A DNA stretch of 32,573 nucleotides, taken from Akkermansia muciniphila (lineage in GTDB: Bacteria; Verrucomicrobiota; Verrucomicrobiia; Limisphaerales; BJHT01). Shown piece by piece: positions 7,324-17,168 of this stretch. The notes under the pieces were generated by a model, which saw nothing but the letters and a program-made list of their open reading frames with translations, was not told where the DNA came from and made no database searches. Made by a program: the position numbers and the translations under genes. The stretch spans positions 1 to 32,573 of the forward strand of contig CAMAUZ010000085.1 of assembly GCA_945861535.1 (NCBI GenBank). Direction: 5' to 3'. Position 1 is the stretch's first letter, and the number at the start of each line of letters is the position of its first letter.

Positions 7324-7655
7324 AAACTCACGGAGCCATCCGTCGGGGCGGAAAGAACATTTTCGAGGATCTGCAACTGCCGGACGCGGAGGAACTCAAC
7401 GCCAAGGCCCAGAACGCCTACCGCATCTGCGGCATTCTGGAGGAACGCAAGCTGACCCAACAGGCGGCGGCGGAGCTGCTCGGCACCGACCAGCCCAGGG
7501 TGTCCGCGCTGCTCCACGGACGGCTCGAAGGGTTCTCCTCCGACCGCCTCTTCCGGTTCTTGAACGCGCTCGATCAGGACATCGAAATCGTCATCCGACG
7601 GGCAAAGAAGAAAAGCCGCCAAGCGCCGAGCATCCGCGTTCTGGTCCCAGCGTGA
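7320..7655 (+). CDS. HTH (XRE-type) antitoxin, toxin partner deleted
   Basis: A 111-residue helix-turn-helix protein of the HigA-like antitoxin type. After a short N-terminal arm (FEDLQLPDAEELNAKAQNA), the DNA-binding domain spans roughly residues 35-85: RKLTQQAAAELLGTDQPRVSALLHG is the helix-turn-helix, followed by FSSDRLFRFLNALDQDIEIVIRR. The ATG at 7320 overlaps the stop of the truncated toxin frame, the usual coupling for a toxin-first module. The reading frame is intact, so a free antitoxin or repressor could still be made. It lies between two copies of the DUF1501 5' region. Confidence 0.8.
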   Translation: MKTHGAIRRGGKNIFEDLQLPDAEELNAKAQNAYRICGILEERKLTQQAAAELLGTDQPRVSALLHGRLEGFSSDRLFRFLNALDQDIEIVIRRAKKKSRQAPSIRVLVPA

Positions 7656-7678
7656 TCCGCCCGCCGATACCCCTGAGA

Positions 7679-7786
7679 ACCTCCACTTCCCACAACCACC
7701 CCTCACCATGAAACCCACCCCCGATCCCCGCTGCTTTCGTTTTGAACCCGCCACCTCCCGCCGCGACTTCCTCCTCCGCGGCGGCG
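7679..7786 (+). repeat. Direct repeat, right copy (start of intact DUF1501 gene)
   Basis: This partner of 7131-7238 differs at 8 of 108 positions. Together the repeats bracket the toxin-antitoxin remnant. Confidence 0.85.
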
Positions 7787-9156
7787 CAGGCTTCGGCGCG
7801 CTCGCGCTGAGCCACCTGCTCGCCGGCGATTCCCTCGCCGCGCCCGCCAAGCCCTTCACCTCGCCCGTCGCACCCAAGCCGCCGCAGTTCGCGGGCAAGG
7901 CCAAGAGCGTCATCTTCCTCTTCATGGAAGGCGGCCCCAGCCACCTCGACACCTTCGATCCCAAGCCGAAATTGCAGGAACTCGCCGGCAAACCCCTCCC
8001 GCCCAGCTTCGGCAAAATCATCACCGCGATGGGCGAGTTCAACTCCCCCGTCCTCGCCTCCAAACGTCAGTGGGCGCAGCACGGCCAGAGCGGCCTGTGG
8101 ATTTCCGACTGGTGCCCGCACGTCGCCACCTGCGCCGACGACCTCGCCGTCATCCGCTCCTGCTGGGGCAACGGCATCGTCCACTCCAACGGCGTCTGCC
8201 AGATGAACACCGGCTCGATCCTCGCGGGCCGGCCGTCCCTCGGCGCGTGGGTCAACTACGGCCTCGGCACCGTCAACCAGAACCTCCCCGCCTTCGTCGT
8301 CATGCAGGACAACAACGGCACCGTCGTCAACGGCCCGCGCAACTGGGGCAGCGGCTTCATGCCCGCCGTCTATCAGGGCACCCGCATCACCCCCGGCAAC
8401 GAACCCATCGCCAACCTCAACACCCCCGAGGGCGTCAGCGAAATGCGCCAGCGCGGCAAGCTCGATTTCCTCTACGAAATCAACCGCGACCACGCCCGCA
8501 GCCGCCCGCAGCAGACCGAACTCGACGCCCGCATCGCCGCCTACGAACTCGCCTTCCGCATGCAGGCCGACGCCCCCGAAGCCGTCGATCTCACCCACGA
8601 AACCGACGCCACCAAAAAACTCTACGGCCTGGATGACCCGGCCACCGCCACCTTCGGCCGCATGTGCCTTCTCTCGCGCCGGCTCGTCGAGCGCGGCGTG
8701 CGCTTCGTCCAGCTCTACTCCGGTGCCGGCAGCAAATGGGACGCCCACTCGAACATCGAGAAAAACCACACCGAACGCTTCCGCGAAACCGACAAGGCCA
8801 TCGCCGGCCTTCTGAAAGATTTGAAAGCCCGCGGCCTTCTCGACAGCACCCTCGTCGTCTGGGGCGGCGAATTCGGCCGCACCCCGATGAGCGAAAAAGG
8901 CGACGGCCGCGACCACAACCCCACCGGCTTCACCATGTGGATGGCCGGCGGCGGAGTGCAAGGCGGCCAGGTCATCGGCACCACCGACGAGGTCGGCCTC
9001 CACGCCGTCGAAGAACGCCTCCACGTCCACGACCTCCACGCCACGATCCTGTGGCTACTCGGCATGGACAACCTCAAGGTCACCTACAACTACAAAGGCC
9101 GCCCCGAAAACCCGACCGTCAACGAAGGCGAGGCATACCAGAAAATCGCGGGGTAG
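7708..9156 (+). CDS. DUF1501 family protein, Tat-exported
   Basis: A 482-residue protein of the DUF1501 family, related to the alkaline phosphatase/sulfatase superfamily and very common in PVC bacteria beside PSCyt1/DUF1553 genes. The N-terminus carries a twin-arginine signal (SRRDFLLRGGAGFGALALS), implying folded export. Recognisable blocks are SVIFLFMEGGPSHLDTFDPK (~68-87), a GVRFVQLYSGAGSKWDAH region, and WGGEFGRTPMSEKGDGRDHN near residue 390, which resembles the metal-binding end of the superfamily fold. Its usual partner lies upstream at 2574. The ATG at 7708 follows a CCCCTCACC context that is shared with the truncated copy at 7160. Confidence 0.93.
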   Translation: MKPTPDPRCFRFEPATSRRDFLLRGGAGFGALALSHLLAGDSLAAPAKPFTSPVAPKPPQFAGKAKSVIFLFMEGGPSHLDTFDPKPKLQELAGKPLPPSFGKIITAMGEFNSPVLASKRQWAQHGQSGLWISDWCPHVATCADDLAVIRSCWGNGIVHSNGVCQMNTGSILAGRPSLGAWVNYGLGTVNQNLPAFVVMQDNNGTVVNGPRNWGSGFMPAVYQGTRITPGNEPIANLNTPEGVSEMRQRGKLDFLYEINRDHARSRPQQTELDARIAAYELAFRMQADAPEAVDLTHETDATKKLYGLDDPATATFGRMCLLSRRLVERGVRFVQLYSGAGSKWDAHSNIEKNHTERFRETDKAIAGLLKDLKARGLLDSTLVVWGGEFGRTPMSEKGDGRDHNPTGFTMWMAGGGVQGGQVIGTTDEVGLHAVEERLHVHDLHATILWLLGMDNLKVTYNYKGRPENPTVNEGEAYQKIAG

Positions 9157-9573
9157 CCGTCGGCACCGAATCGCAAGGCGGTTTTCCGATCGGTCGGAGC
9201 GCGGCGTTCACGCCGCTTCAAGGTGGCTAAGGAACAGCGCGCCCGAACCACGCGGAAGCCGGCTGGGCCGTAGCCGCCGACGTGAGGAAGCGGATTTTTG
9301 CGCCGTCCGCATGAGGGCACGCAGCCTACACGATTGGGCCGCAAAGCCCGCCGCCTGTAGGCCCGGTGCCCTCACCGGGCGGGTTTTAAGACAGGCTCTA
9401 ATCGGAAAGTTGGTGGACCACTAACAAATCAAAACCACTAACCGGCACTAACTCGCACTAATAAAAAGCCCAGACCAACATCACTCCCCAAGCGCGGCTT
9501 GGCTCGGTATCTATTAGTGCAGGTTAGTGCCGGTTAGTGGTTTCCAGTCCTTCAGCCGTCCCTCCTGCAAAGC
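9157..9573. repeat. Intergenic repeats between convergent genes
   Basis: This gap between two convergent genes has no credible gene. It holds (1) the palindromic 24-mer GGAGCGCGGCGTTCACGCCG+CTTC at 9196-9219, found in reverse complement at 31765-31788; (2) a GCCCGGTGCCCTCACCGGGC hairpin near 9361-9380; and (3) a 32-base inverted repeat, 9432-9463 against 9512-9543, made of CACTAAC/GTTAGTG units with two mismatches. The last could act as a bidirectional terminator, although it lacks a clear T-run. Confidence 0.6.
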
Positions 9574-10371
9574 TCACCCAGGCAATCCCACGGTTTCCCC
9601 CGTCGGCTGCATCAGCACCGTCATCCGCTTCGGCAACGACGGAGTCGCCGTGGCAAACTCCGCCTGAATCACGCAATAGTGCAACGCCCCCGTGTCCGTC
9701 TGCCCGGCGTTCACGCACACGGTGCGACCCAACTTATGATGCCAACGCCCCGTGCGCCGCGGCGTCCCGTGGTCATGCCCGGATATGGTGAGCCACGGCG
9801 AGTAGCGATCGATGGCGGACACCCATTCAGGATTCCCGGCGACCACTCCGCCTGGCCGGGTAAGCGGTGTCCCCGCGGGCGGTTCGTGCATCAGCCAAAG
9901 CGTACGCGCCGCCGCGCCATGCGGAGCCAGCGCCTTGGGCAGCCACCGCAGTGCATCGCCGTCATGGTGTGGCGCCTTGGGGTCGGGATCGTACAGCGAC
10001 TCCACAAACGCCGTCTCATCCCCCATAAGACAGGGAAACCCCACTATCACCAGCGGCCCATGAACAAACACCGCCCGATCCAACGCGTGCAGCGGGCGCC
10101 CGGTGTGTTTCCAAGTCACAAAGAATTCCCACCAATTGTCACCCTCGTGATTACCCCGCACAAACACCACCTCCTCACACGGAAGCCGGCTGAAAAACTC
10201 AGCACACTCCGCCGTGGTGAACTGATCCGGATGATCCCCGCCCGCATCCAGGAAATCCCCCACCAACACCACGACCTCCGGCCTGTACGAAGCCACCGCT
10301 TTGGCCAGTTGCTCATAAAGCACCCGCACCCGGTGAAGATCAGTAACCGTAAGAATTTTCAGGGTTGGCAT
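9574..10371 (-). CDS. Calcineurin-like metallophosphoesterase
   Basis: A 265-residue, probably cytoplasmic phosphoesterase. The di-metal site motifs appear in order: D-x-H in VTDLHRV (residues ~9-12), GDFLD (~38-42), GNHEGDNWW (~74-82), a mid-protein histidine in LMHEPP (~161), and GHDHG (~199-203). There is no signal peptide. The family hydrolyses phosphomonoesters, diesters or nucleotides, and the substrate cannot be read from sequence. It is followed by the CACTAAC inverted repeat and lies downstream of the beta-propeller gene, with a 224-base gap that contains a perfect 22-base inverted repeat, so the two may be transcribed separately. Confidence 0.92.
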   Translation of the reverse strand: MPTLKILTVTDLHRVRVLYEQLAKAVASYRPEVVVLVGDFLDAGGDHPDQFTTAECAEFFSRLPCEEVVFVRGNHEGDNWWEFFVTWKHTGRPLHALDRAVFVHGPLVIVGFPCLMGDETAFVESLYDPDPKAPHHDGDALRWLPKALAPHGAAARTLWLMHEPPAGTPLTRPGGVVAGNPEWVSAIDRYSPWLTISGHDHGTPRRTGRWHHKLGRTVCVNAGQTDTGALHYCVIQAEFATATPSLPKRMTVLMQPTGETVGLPG

Positions 10372-10462
10372 AAACCACCATCGCTATCCGCAAATCAGAA
10401 TCATCACTGGGTGACTCGCCTGTAAACCGGGTTTCCCTCAGTGCCTGTCGGAAAGCCCCGGC

Positions 10463-10530
10463 TTGGAGTTCCGCGTTTACGCGGCCCGCTCGTTGCACAC
10501 CGCCGGAACCGCGTAAACGCGGAACTCCAA
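10463..10530. terminator. Perfect 22-base inverted repeat, possible terminator
   Basis: The arms at 10463-10484 (TTGGAGTTCCGCGTTTACGC+GG) and 10509-10530 are exact reverse complements around a 24-base loop. It lies downstream of the beta-propeller gene, reading on the minus strand, and before the phosphoesterase. A terminator role is possible, but there is no clear T-tract and it may instead be one of the local repeat elements. The rest of the 10372-10595 gap shows nothing else. Confidence 0.5.
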
Positions 10531-10595
10531 ACCCAGTCCTTCGCGGCTCAAGCGACTTTTCAAACAGGCTCTCAGTCTTCCAATGAGACGTTCTC

Positions 10596-11483
10596 TTAAT
10601 CCACCGCCCTTACGGTAGTCAGTGACTTGATGAGACTATGGTCATCCCATTTCCAGACTACTTTCTTGTCACGAGTAACTTCGAAGGCGTGCGCGCCTTT
10701 GCCTTCCTGCCCACGAAGGAAGTTACCGACGAGCAAGTTACCATTGGGCAACTGCTGGATGCTGGAAATCCACGTGATGTTTAGCTCGGGTGCATCCGCT
10801 GCGGTGAACTGCCACGCGATTTGTTTGTCCGGTGTCACTTCGATCACGCGCTTCTGGGTGCCGCAGGAGATGAGGGTGTTGCCGTTTTTCAGGCGCTGCG
10901 CGTCGCCGGCATTCTGCACGCCGGTGTATTCCCACACGACCTTGCCGTTCACGTCCACCTCGCGCACCGCGCCTTCGCCTTCGTGCGCGGACAAGATGTT
11001 TCCATTCGGGAGCTTGTGGATGTTGCGGACTTGCAGGTGATAACTCGCGTGGCTGGTCGGCAGCGGCGTAACGCGCACGACCTCGCCTTTCGCACTCACC
11101 TCGACGGCCTGACACGGGCCTTGTTCCGCGACGAGCGTGTTGCCATTGGCCAGCCGCCGACAGCCCAACACCTGCGGGCACTTGCTCACGTAATTCCAAA
11201 CCTCCTCGCCCTTGCGCGTGACCTCGCGCACGCCCGTGGGCTTGCCACCGTAGGCATAGAGCACGTTCCCATTCGGCAGCACCTCGAAGATCACGGCAAT
11301 GCTCGGCGGCCGGTGCTCCCAGACCAACTTGCCGTTCGCGTCGAGTTCGAGCATCCGGTTCAGCCCCTTGCCATACTCGAAGAGCAGGAGGCGATGGGCG
11401 GGCGTCGGTGAATCTGCCGCAAGCGCCGACAGCGCGGGCAGGAGTGAAAGAAACAAAGCGAGGAGGCATCGGTAGGGTTTCAT
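10596..11483 (-). CDS. Secreted beta-propeller (PQQ/NHL-like repeat) protein
   Basis: A 295-residue protein with a cleavable signal peptide (residues 1-23, LLALFLSLLPALSALAA), so it is periplasmic or outside the cell. The mature part is a run of ~40-45-residue repeats, each with the turn (L)PNGNxL or a variant such as LANGNTLVAE, LKNGNTLISC and LPNGNLLVGN. These alternate with strands of the form V-x-EV-x-x-x-G-x-VVW, a beta-propeller pattern seen in PQQ-binding-like and arylsulfotransferase-like proteins. No catalytic residues are identified; it may be a binding or scaffolding protein. The ATG at 11483 gives the signal peptide directly. Confidence 0.85.
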   Translation of the reverse strand: MKPYRCLLALFLSLLPALSALAADSPTPAHRLLLFEYGKGLNRMLELDANGKLVWEHRPPSIAVIFEVLPNGNVLYAYGGKPTGVREVTRKGEEVWNYVSKCPQVLGCRRLANGNTLVAEQGPCQAVEVSAKGEVVRVTPLPTSHASYHLQVRNIHKLPNGNILSAHEGEGAVREVDVNGKVVWEYTGVQNAGDAQRLKNGNTLISCGTQKRVIEVTPDKQIAWQFTAADAPELNITWISSIQQLPNGNLLVGNFLRGQEGKGAHAFEVTRDKKVVWKWDDHSLIKSLTTVRAVD

Positions 11484-12214
11484 GGCTGCATTAAATTAGG
11501 CGGCCGCGAGAATGCGACGCGGCGGCAGAAAAGCAACGGCCCAGGGATCGGAGGCCTGGCCATGCGGTCGGAACCGCCAGGATGACCCCGGAGCCGCGAT
11601 GGCCACAGCACGGCGGAGCCGCAACCCACGGCGGAGCCGACCGGTCCCCGGTCGCCGCACGGGTAGTGGGAACGGCGCGGGGGGACACGGGTGATCTGAC
11701 TGGCGGGGTGGGCAGTGCTTGCGACGGATACCCGTGGCGGCAGCATGTTCAGACGCGCTGTGGAAGAGGCGCACGTCGTCGTGGCGCGGCGCGGCGGCGC
11801 TCCGGGCGCATCTCAGTTTTGCGGCCGATTCCCAGTTCATCAGTGGCCGACTTCAGCCGGGTGCTTCCGTGGAGCCACTTGCAAAACCCCTGCTTGTTTA
11901 TCTTTTACCCACCCTCTCTTACCATCTCCAGCCCGTCCCCTCGGCCAAGGCCCAGTCATCTGGTAAAAGATGAGGGGTAAAAGATGGAAAGCCGGAACTG
12001 TGAAGCCGAGGTTTTGCAAGTGCCTCCGGGGTTTGAAAATTCTTGGCCGGGACCGCGGCGGTACGCGCCGGATCGGAGATCGGAGCGCCGCAGGCAGGGT
12101 TGCGCGAAAGCGACGGCGGCAGGCGATCCGGTCACCCCATTTCCACCGTTCGCACCGCTGCGGGGAAAAAAGGATTCGCGCTGCCCCAACCCGTTTCGCA
12201 TAGTCCCGCCCCAC
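11484..12214. repeat. 731-base gene-free stretch with nested inverted repeats
   Basis: I find no believable gene here; overlapping frames on both strands are arginine- and proline-rich and disagree. It contains a GGAGCCGCAACCCA motif at about 11616-11630, the complement of the GGGTTGCGGCTCC unit repeated at 31618 and 31780. It also holds a nested inverted repeat: outer 13-base perfect arms CACTTGCAAAACC (11876-11888) and its complement (12010-12022), with inner arms TCTTTTACCC (11901-11910) and GGGTAAAAGA (11975-11984). The yicC promoter should lie in the last ~200 bases, but no clear -35/-10 pair stands out. Confidence 0.5.
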
Positions 12215-13093
12215 ATGAAATCAATGACGGGTTACGGGCGGGGCGAATGCGCCCGGGAGGGGTTCAAAGTGACCGTTGAACTCAGTTCCGTGAACCGCAA
12301 ACAGAGCGAGATCGCGCTCAATCTGCCGCGCGATTTGGAGGTGCTCGAATCGCGGATTCGCGATGCGGTCAACCGCCGGATCGCCCGCGGCCGCGTCACG
12401 GCGCGGGTGCTCCTGCACGCCGCCGAGGGCGCGACGGGCCGCGAACAGATCAACCTGGCGCTCGCCACGGAATACGCGCGGGATTTTCGTGCGCTGGCCA
12501 AAGCGCTGAACCTCGCCGGCGAGGTGACCGTGGACGCCATCCTGCGCGCGCCCGGCGTGCTGGAGAGCAGCGCCGGCGAACTCGATCCCGAGGCGGTCTG
12601 GCCCGCGGTCGAGACGGCGCTGGGCCAGGCGCTCGAGGCGTTGGTGAAGATGCGCGAATGCGAGGGGCAGAATCTGGCCGCCGATCTCCGCCAGCGCATG
12701 ACCAACGTGGCGCGCTCCCTGGAGACCGTGCAGGCGCAGGCGCCCGCGGTGCAGGTGCGTTACCGCGAGCAATTGCTCGAACGCGTCCGCGCCGCCGGGG
12801 TCGAGGTCGCCACGGCGAACGACGAACGCGTGCTCAAGGAACTCGTGTTCTTCGCCGACCGCTCGGACATCACCGAGGAAATCACCCGGCTGCAGAGCCA
12901 TTTTCAACAGTTCGAGGACTGCGTGAAATCCGGCGAACCGGTCGGCCGGACACTGGATTTTCTCTCGCAGGAAATGAACCGGGAAATCAACACGCTGGGT
13001 TCCAAGGCCAACAGCAGCGAGATTTCGCGCGAGGTGGTGGTCTTGAAGACCGAGTTGGAGAAATTCCGCGAACAGGTGCAGAACGTCGAATGA
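12215..13093 (+). CDS. yicC: YicC family protein (endoribonuclease-associated)
   Basis: A 292-residue YicC protein, a conserved bacterial family tied to stationary-phase survival and more recently to endoribonuclease activity. The start MKSMTGYGRGE is the invariant YicC N-terminus and fixes the ATG at 12215, although the frame stays open upstream. The C-terminus has the DUF1732 block: DERVLKELVFFADRSDITEE, LQSHFQQF, GRTLDFLSQEMNREINTLGS+KA and a final KTELEKFREQVQNVE. Its stop overlaps the start of gmk by four bases, and yicC-gmk is a very common conserved pair. Confidence 0.96.
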   Translation: MKSMTGYGRGECAREGFKVTVELSSVNRKQSEIALNLPRDLEVLESRIRDAVNRRIARGRVTARVLLHAAEGATGREQINLALATEYARDFRALAKALNLAGEVTVDAILRAPGVLESSAGELDPEAVWPAVETALGQALEALVKMRECEGQNLAADLRQRMTNVARSLETVQAQAPAVQVRYREQLLERVRAAGVEVATANDERVLKELVFFADRSDITEEITRLQSHFQQFEDCVKSGEPVGRTLDFLSQEMNREINTLGSKANSSEISREVVVLKTELEKFREQVQNVE

Positions 13094-13728
13094 AGCCGCC
13101 GATGAGTTCCGAGCATTCCAACGCCCTGCTGCTGGTGCTCTCCGCGCCCTCGGGCGGCGGCAAGACCACCGTCAGCACGAAGCTGCTTCAGCGAAATGCC
13201 AACCTCGCCCGCGCCATCACCTGCACCACCCGGACGCCGCGCCCCGGCGAACGCGATGGCGTGGATTACTACTTCCTGGATGCGGGCCATTTCCTGAAAC
13301 GGGTGCAGGCCGGCAATTTCCTCGAACACGCGACCGTGTACGGCAACAGCTACGGCACGCTCAAGGCCGAGGTGCTCAGCAAGCTGCGCCAGGGCAAGGA
13401 CGTGCTCCTGAGCGTCGATGTCCAGGGGGCCGCCGCCATCCGCACGCAGGCCGCCGAAGATGCCGAACTGGGCACGGCGCTGGTCACGGTGTTCCTCACC
13501 CCGCCGTCCATCGCGATCCTCGAGGACCGCCTGCGCAAGCGGAATCAGGATTTGTCCACCGTCATCCACAAGCGCCTGGCGCACGCGCGGCAGGAGATCG
13601 CCCAGTGGAAACACTTTGATTATCTGGTCGTCAGCTCGTCGATTGACGAAGACGTGCGGCGGATGCAGGCGATCATGGATGCGGAGAAAATGCGGCAGTC
13701 GCGCTCAGCGCCGCCGCTCGGCGATTAA
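13090..13728 (+). CDS. gmk: Guanylate kinase
   Basis: A 212-residue cytoplasmic enzyme that phosphorylates GMP to GDP with ATP. The P-loop is SAPSGGGKTT (residues ~18-27). The GMP-binding region follows in order: TRTPRPGERDGVDYYF, then FLEHATVYGNSYGT, then VLLSVDVQGAAAIR. The lid is ILEDRLRKRNQDL. The ATG at 13090 overlaps the yicC stop (ATGA); an alternative ATG at 13102 (MSSEHS) would also give a full enzyme. Length is normal, with a slightly extended C-terminus. No rpoZ follows; coaC begins after 39 bases. Confidence 0.97.
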   Translation: MKPPMSSEHSNALLLVLSAPSGGGKTTVSTKLLQRNANLARAITCTTRTPRPGERDGVDYYFLDAGHFLKRVQAGNFLEHATVYGNSYGTLKAEVLSKLRQGKDVLLSVDVQGAAAIRTQAAEDAELGTALVTVFLTPPSIAILEDRLRKRNQDLSTVIHKRLAHARQEIAQWKHFDYLVVSSSIDEDVRRMQAIMDAEKMRQSRSAPPLGD

Positions 13729-13767
13729 CCCGAAAACCGCGCCCCGTCTGCGTCGCGAAAGGCCCCG

Positions 13768-14325
13768 ATGAACCCACCGCAAAACATTGTTCTGGGCGTG
13801 ACCGGCTCGATCGCCGCACACCGCGCGGCGGACCTGACCAGCCTGCTCACCAAGCAGGGCTTCGCCGTCCACGTCGTGCTCACCGCCGACGCACAACGCT
13901 TCATCACCCCCCTGCCCTTCAAGACCCTCTCGCGCCATCCGGTCGTCACCGATCTCTACGACGAGGAGCACGGCTGGCAGCCCACGCACATCCGGCTGGC
14001 CGATGAGGCGGATCTGCTGCTGGTCGCGCCGGCCACCGCCAATTTCATCGCCAAGCTGGCGCACGGCCTCGCGGACGACGCGCTATCGTGTCTCGCGCTG
14101 GCGCTGAATCCGCGGGCGAAGATCCTCATCGCCCCCGCGATGAACGGGAAGATGTGGCAGCACCCGGCGACGCAGGAAAACGTCGCGACGCTGACCGCGC
14201 GCGGGGTGGAATTCATCGGACCGGAGGCCGGCCTGCTTGCCTGTGGTTACGAGGGCCTCGGCCGGCTCTGGCCCATCGCCGACATCGCCGCCCGGGCGAC
14301 GGCGCGGCTGTCCGGGCCCGGCTGA
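13768..14325 (+). CDS. coaC: Phosphopantothenoylcysteine decarboxylase (monofunctional CoaC)
   Basis: A 185-residue flavoprotein of the HFCD family that decarboxylates 4'-phosphopantothenoylcysteine in coenzyme A synthesis. The FMN-binding start is IVLGVTGSIAAHRAADL. The active-site histidine is in PTHIRLADEAD, followed by the ATANFIAKLAHGLADD region. The substrate-binding clamp APAMNGKMW and the cysteine-containing flap GLLACGYEGLGRL end the domain. The CoaB synthetase half found in Dfp fusions is missing, and the gene ends with a stop shortly after the CoaC fold, so CoaB is presumably encoded elsewhere. Confidence 0.93.
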   Translation: MNPPQNIVLGVTGSIAAHRAADLTSLLTKQGFAVHVVLTADAQRFITPLPFKTLSRHPVVTDLYDEEHGWQPTHIRLADEADLLLVAPATANFIAKLAHGLADDALSCLALALNPRAKILIAPAMNGKMWQHPATQENVATLTARGVEFIGPEAGLLACGYEGLGRLWPIADIAARATARLSGPG

Positions 14326-14342
14326 ACTCCGCCCTGAGCCCC

Positions 14343-15748
14343 ATGCAATTCCCCGATTACCAGACGCCCAAGCGGTGGGCGGATTTCCTGGTGACGCCGA
14401 CCGTGGACCCCGTGCGACGGGCCGAACGGCTGCGGTTCGGCGAGCGGAACATTGTGCTGCCGGCCAAGCTGGCCGTGCTGGCGATCTTTGTTTACGAGTT
14501 CTTTTTTTCCAACAGCTTCGAAGGCCTGAACACCATCGGCGACATGGCGCTGGATCCGGTGAAGCGCTTCCTGATCGGCTATCTCATCATCAACGCCGGT
14601 GTGGTCGGCGTGTATCTGTGGATGGAACGCCTGCCGTTCTCGCTCGTGAACTCGATCACCTGGATCGTGAACCTGCTCGACGCGCTGTTCGTGGCGGCGA
14701 TCACGGTGGTGACCGGCGGCTTCGAGAGCGTGCTCTACTGGGTCTTCCTTGTGCTGATCGTGCGCAACGCCGTCAGCGTGCCGGTCGCCGGGCCGCAGTT
14801 GGTGCTCAACTTCCTGACCATCGGTTCCTATGTCGCCGCCGTGTCGCTCTACAAATCGATCGTCGAACTGGACCCCTTGAGTTCGCCGGTGCTGATCGAC
14901 CTCGGGCGCGAGCCGGCCGGGCTGGTCATGTCCGGCCAGACCGGGCAATTGCTGCTGGCCCGCGTGCTCCTGCTCGTGCTGCTCACGGCCTGTTGTTACG
15001 GCGTCGAGGTGCTCTTCGACCGCGGCTCGCAGGCGGCGGAAGAGGCCCGCGAATTCAGCACGCGCCAGGAACAGTTGACCTCCGCGGGCCGGCTGGCCGC
15101 CGAGATCGCGCACCGGCTGAAGAACCCGCTGGCGATCATCAACAACGCCGCCTTTTCCGCCCAACGTCTGCTGAAACAGGACCAGTCGGGCGCGCTCGAA
15201 AAAATGCAGATGATCCGCGACGAAGTGGAACGGTCCGACCGGATTCTCACCGAACTGATGGGCTATTCGCAGCTCGCGGAGGGCCGCGTGGAACGCCTCG
15301 ACCTTGCCCCGCTGCTGGAGGACGCGATCGCCCAGGTGTTCCCCGCGGCGGCGAAGTACGAGGTGACCCTCCGGCGCGAGATCGAGTCCGGTTTGCCGCC
15401 GCTGTTGATGCAGCGCGCCCATCTCGAGGCCATCCTGGTCAACCTCCTGCTCAACGCCCGCGAGGCCATGCAGGGCCGCGGCCAGCTCGAAATTCACGCC
15501 GTGCAGAAAGATGACGGCGCGGTGGTCATTCAGATCAAGGACAGCGGCCCCGGCATCCCCGAGCGCCAGCGGCGGCAGATCTTCGAGCCGTACTTTACCA
15601 CCAAGGAAAAAGGCACCGGGCTCGGCCTCTCCATCGTCAAGCACAACGTCGAGCTCTACGGCGGCACCATTGAAGTCGAATCCACGCTTGGAAAGGGCGC
15701 CCGCTTCACCCTAAAGTTTCCCGCGAAAGTATTGATGAGTCTGCGCAA

Positions 15749-15752
<4 letters not shown>
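14343..15752 (+). CDS. Membrane sensor histidine kinase (NtrB/AtoS-like)
   Basis: A 469-residue sensor kinase. The N-terminal half holds about five to six membrane helices (for example LPAKLAVLAIFVYEFFF, FLIGYLIINAGVVGVYLWM and LLLARVLLLVLLTACCYGV) and no large periplasmic sensor domain, so the signal is probably sensed in or at the membrane. The kinase core has the H-box AAEIAHRLKNPLAIINN (phospho-accepting His), the N-box ILVNLLLNAREAM, G1 DSGPGIP, the F-box FEPYFTTKEKGTGLGLSI and G2 within that. The stop overlaps the response regulator start by four bases, identifying its partner. The ATG at 14343 lies 17 bases after coaC. Confidence 0.93.
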
Positions 15753-17167
<1,415 letters not shown>

Positions 17168-17168
17168 C

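Noticed and set aside
11496-12216. Several short frames in the gap before yicC
   Set aside because: Overlapping frames on both strands, arginine- and proline-rich, crossing inverted repeats; none has a recognisable motif or good spacing.
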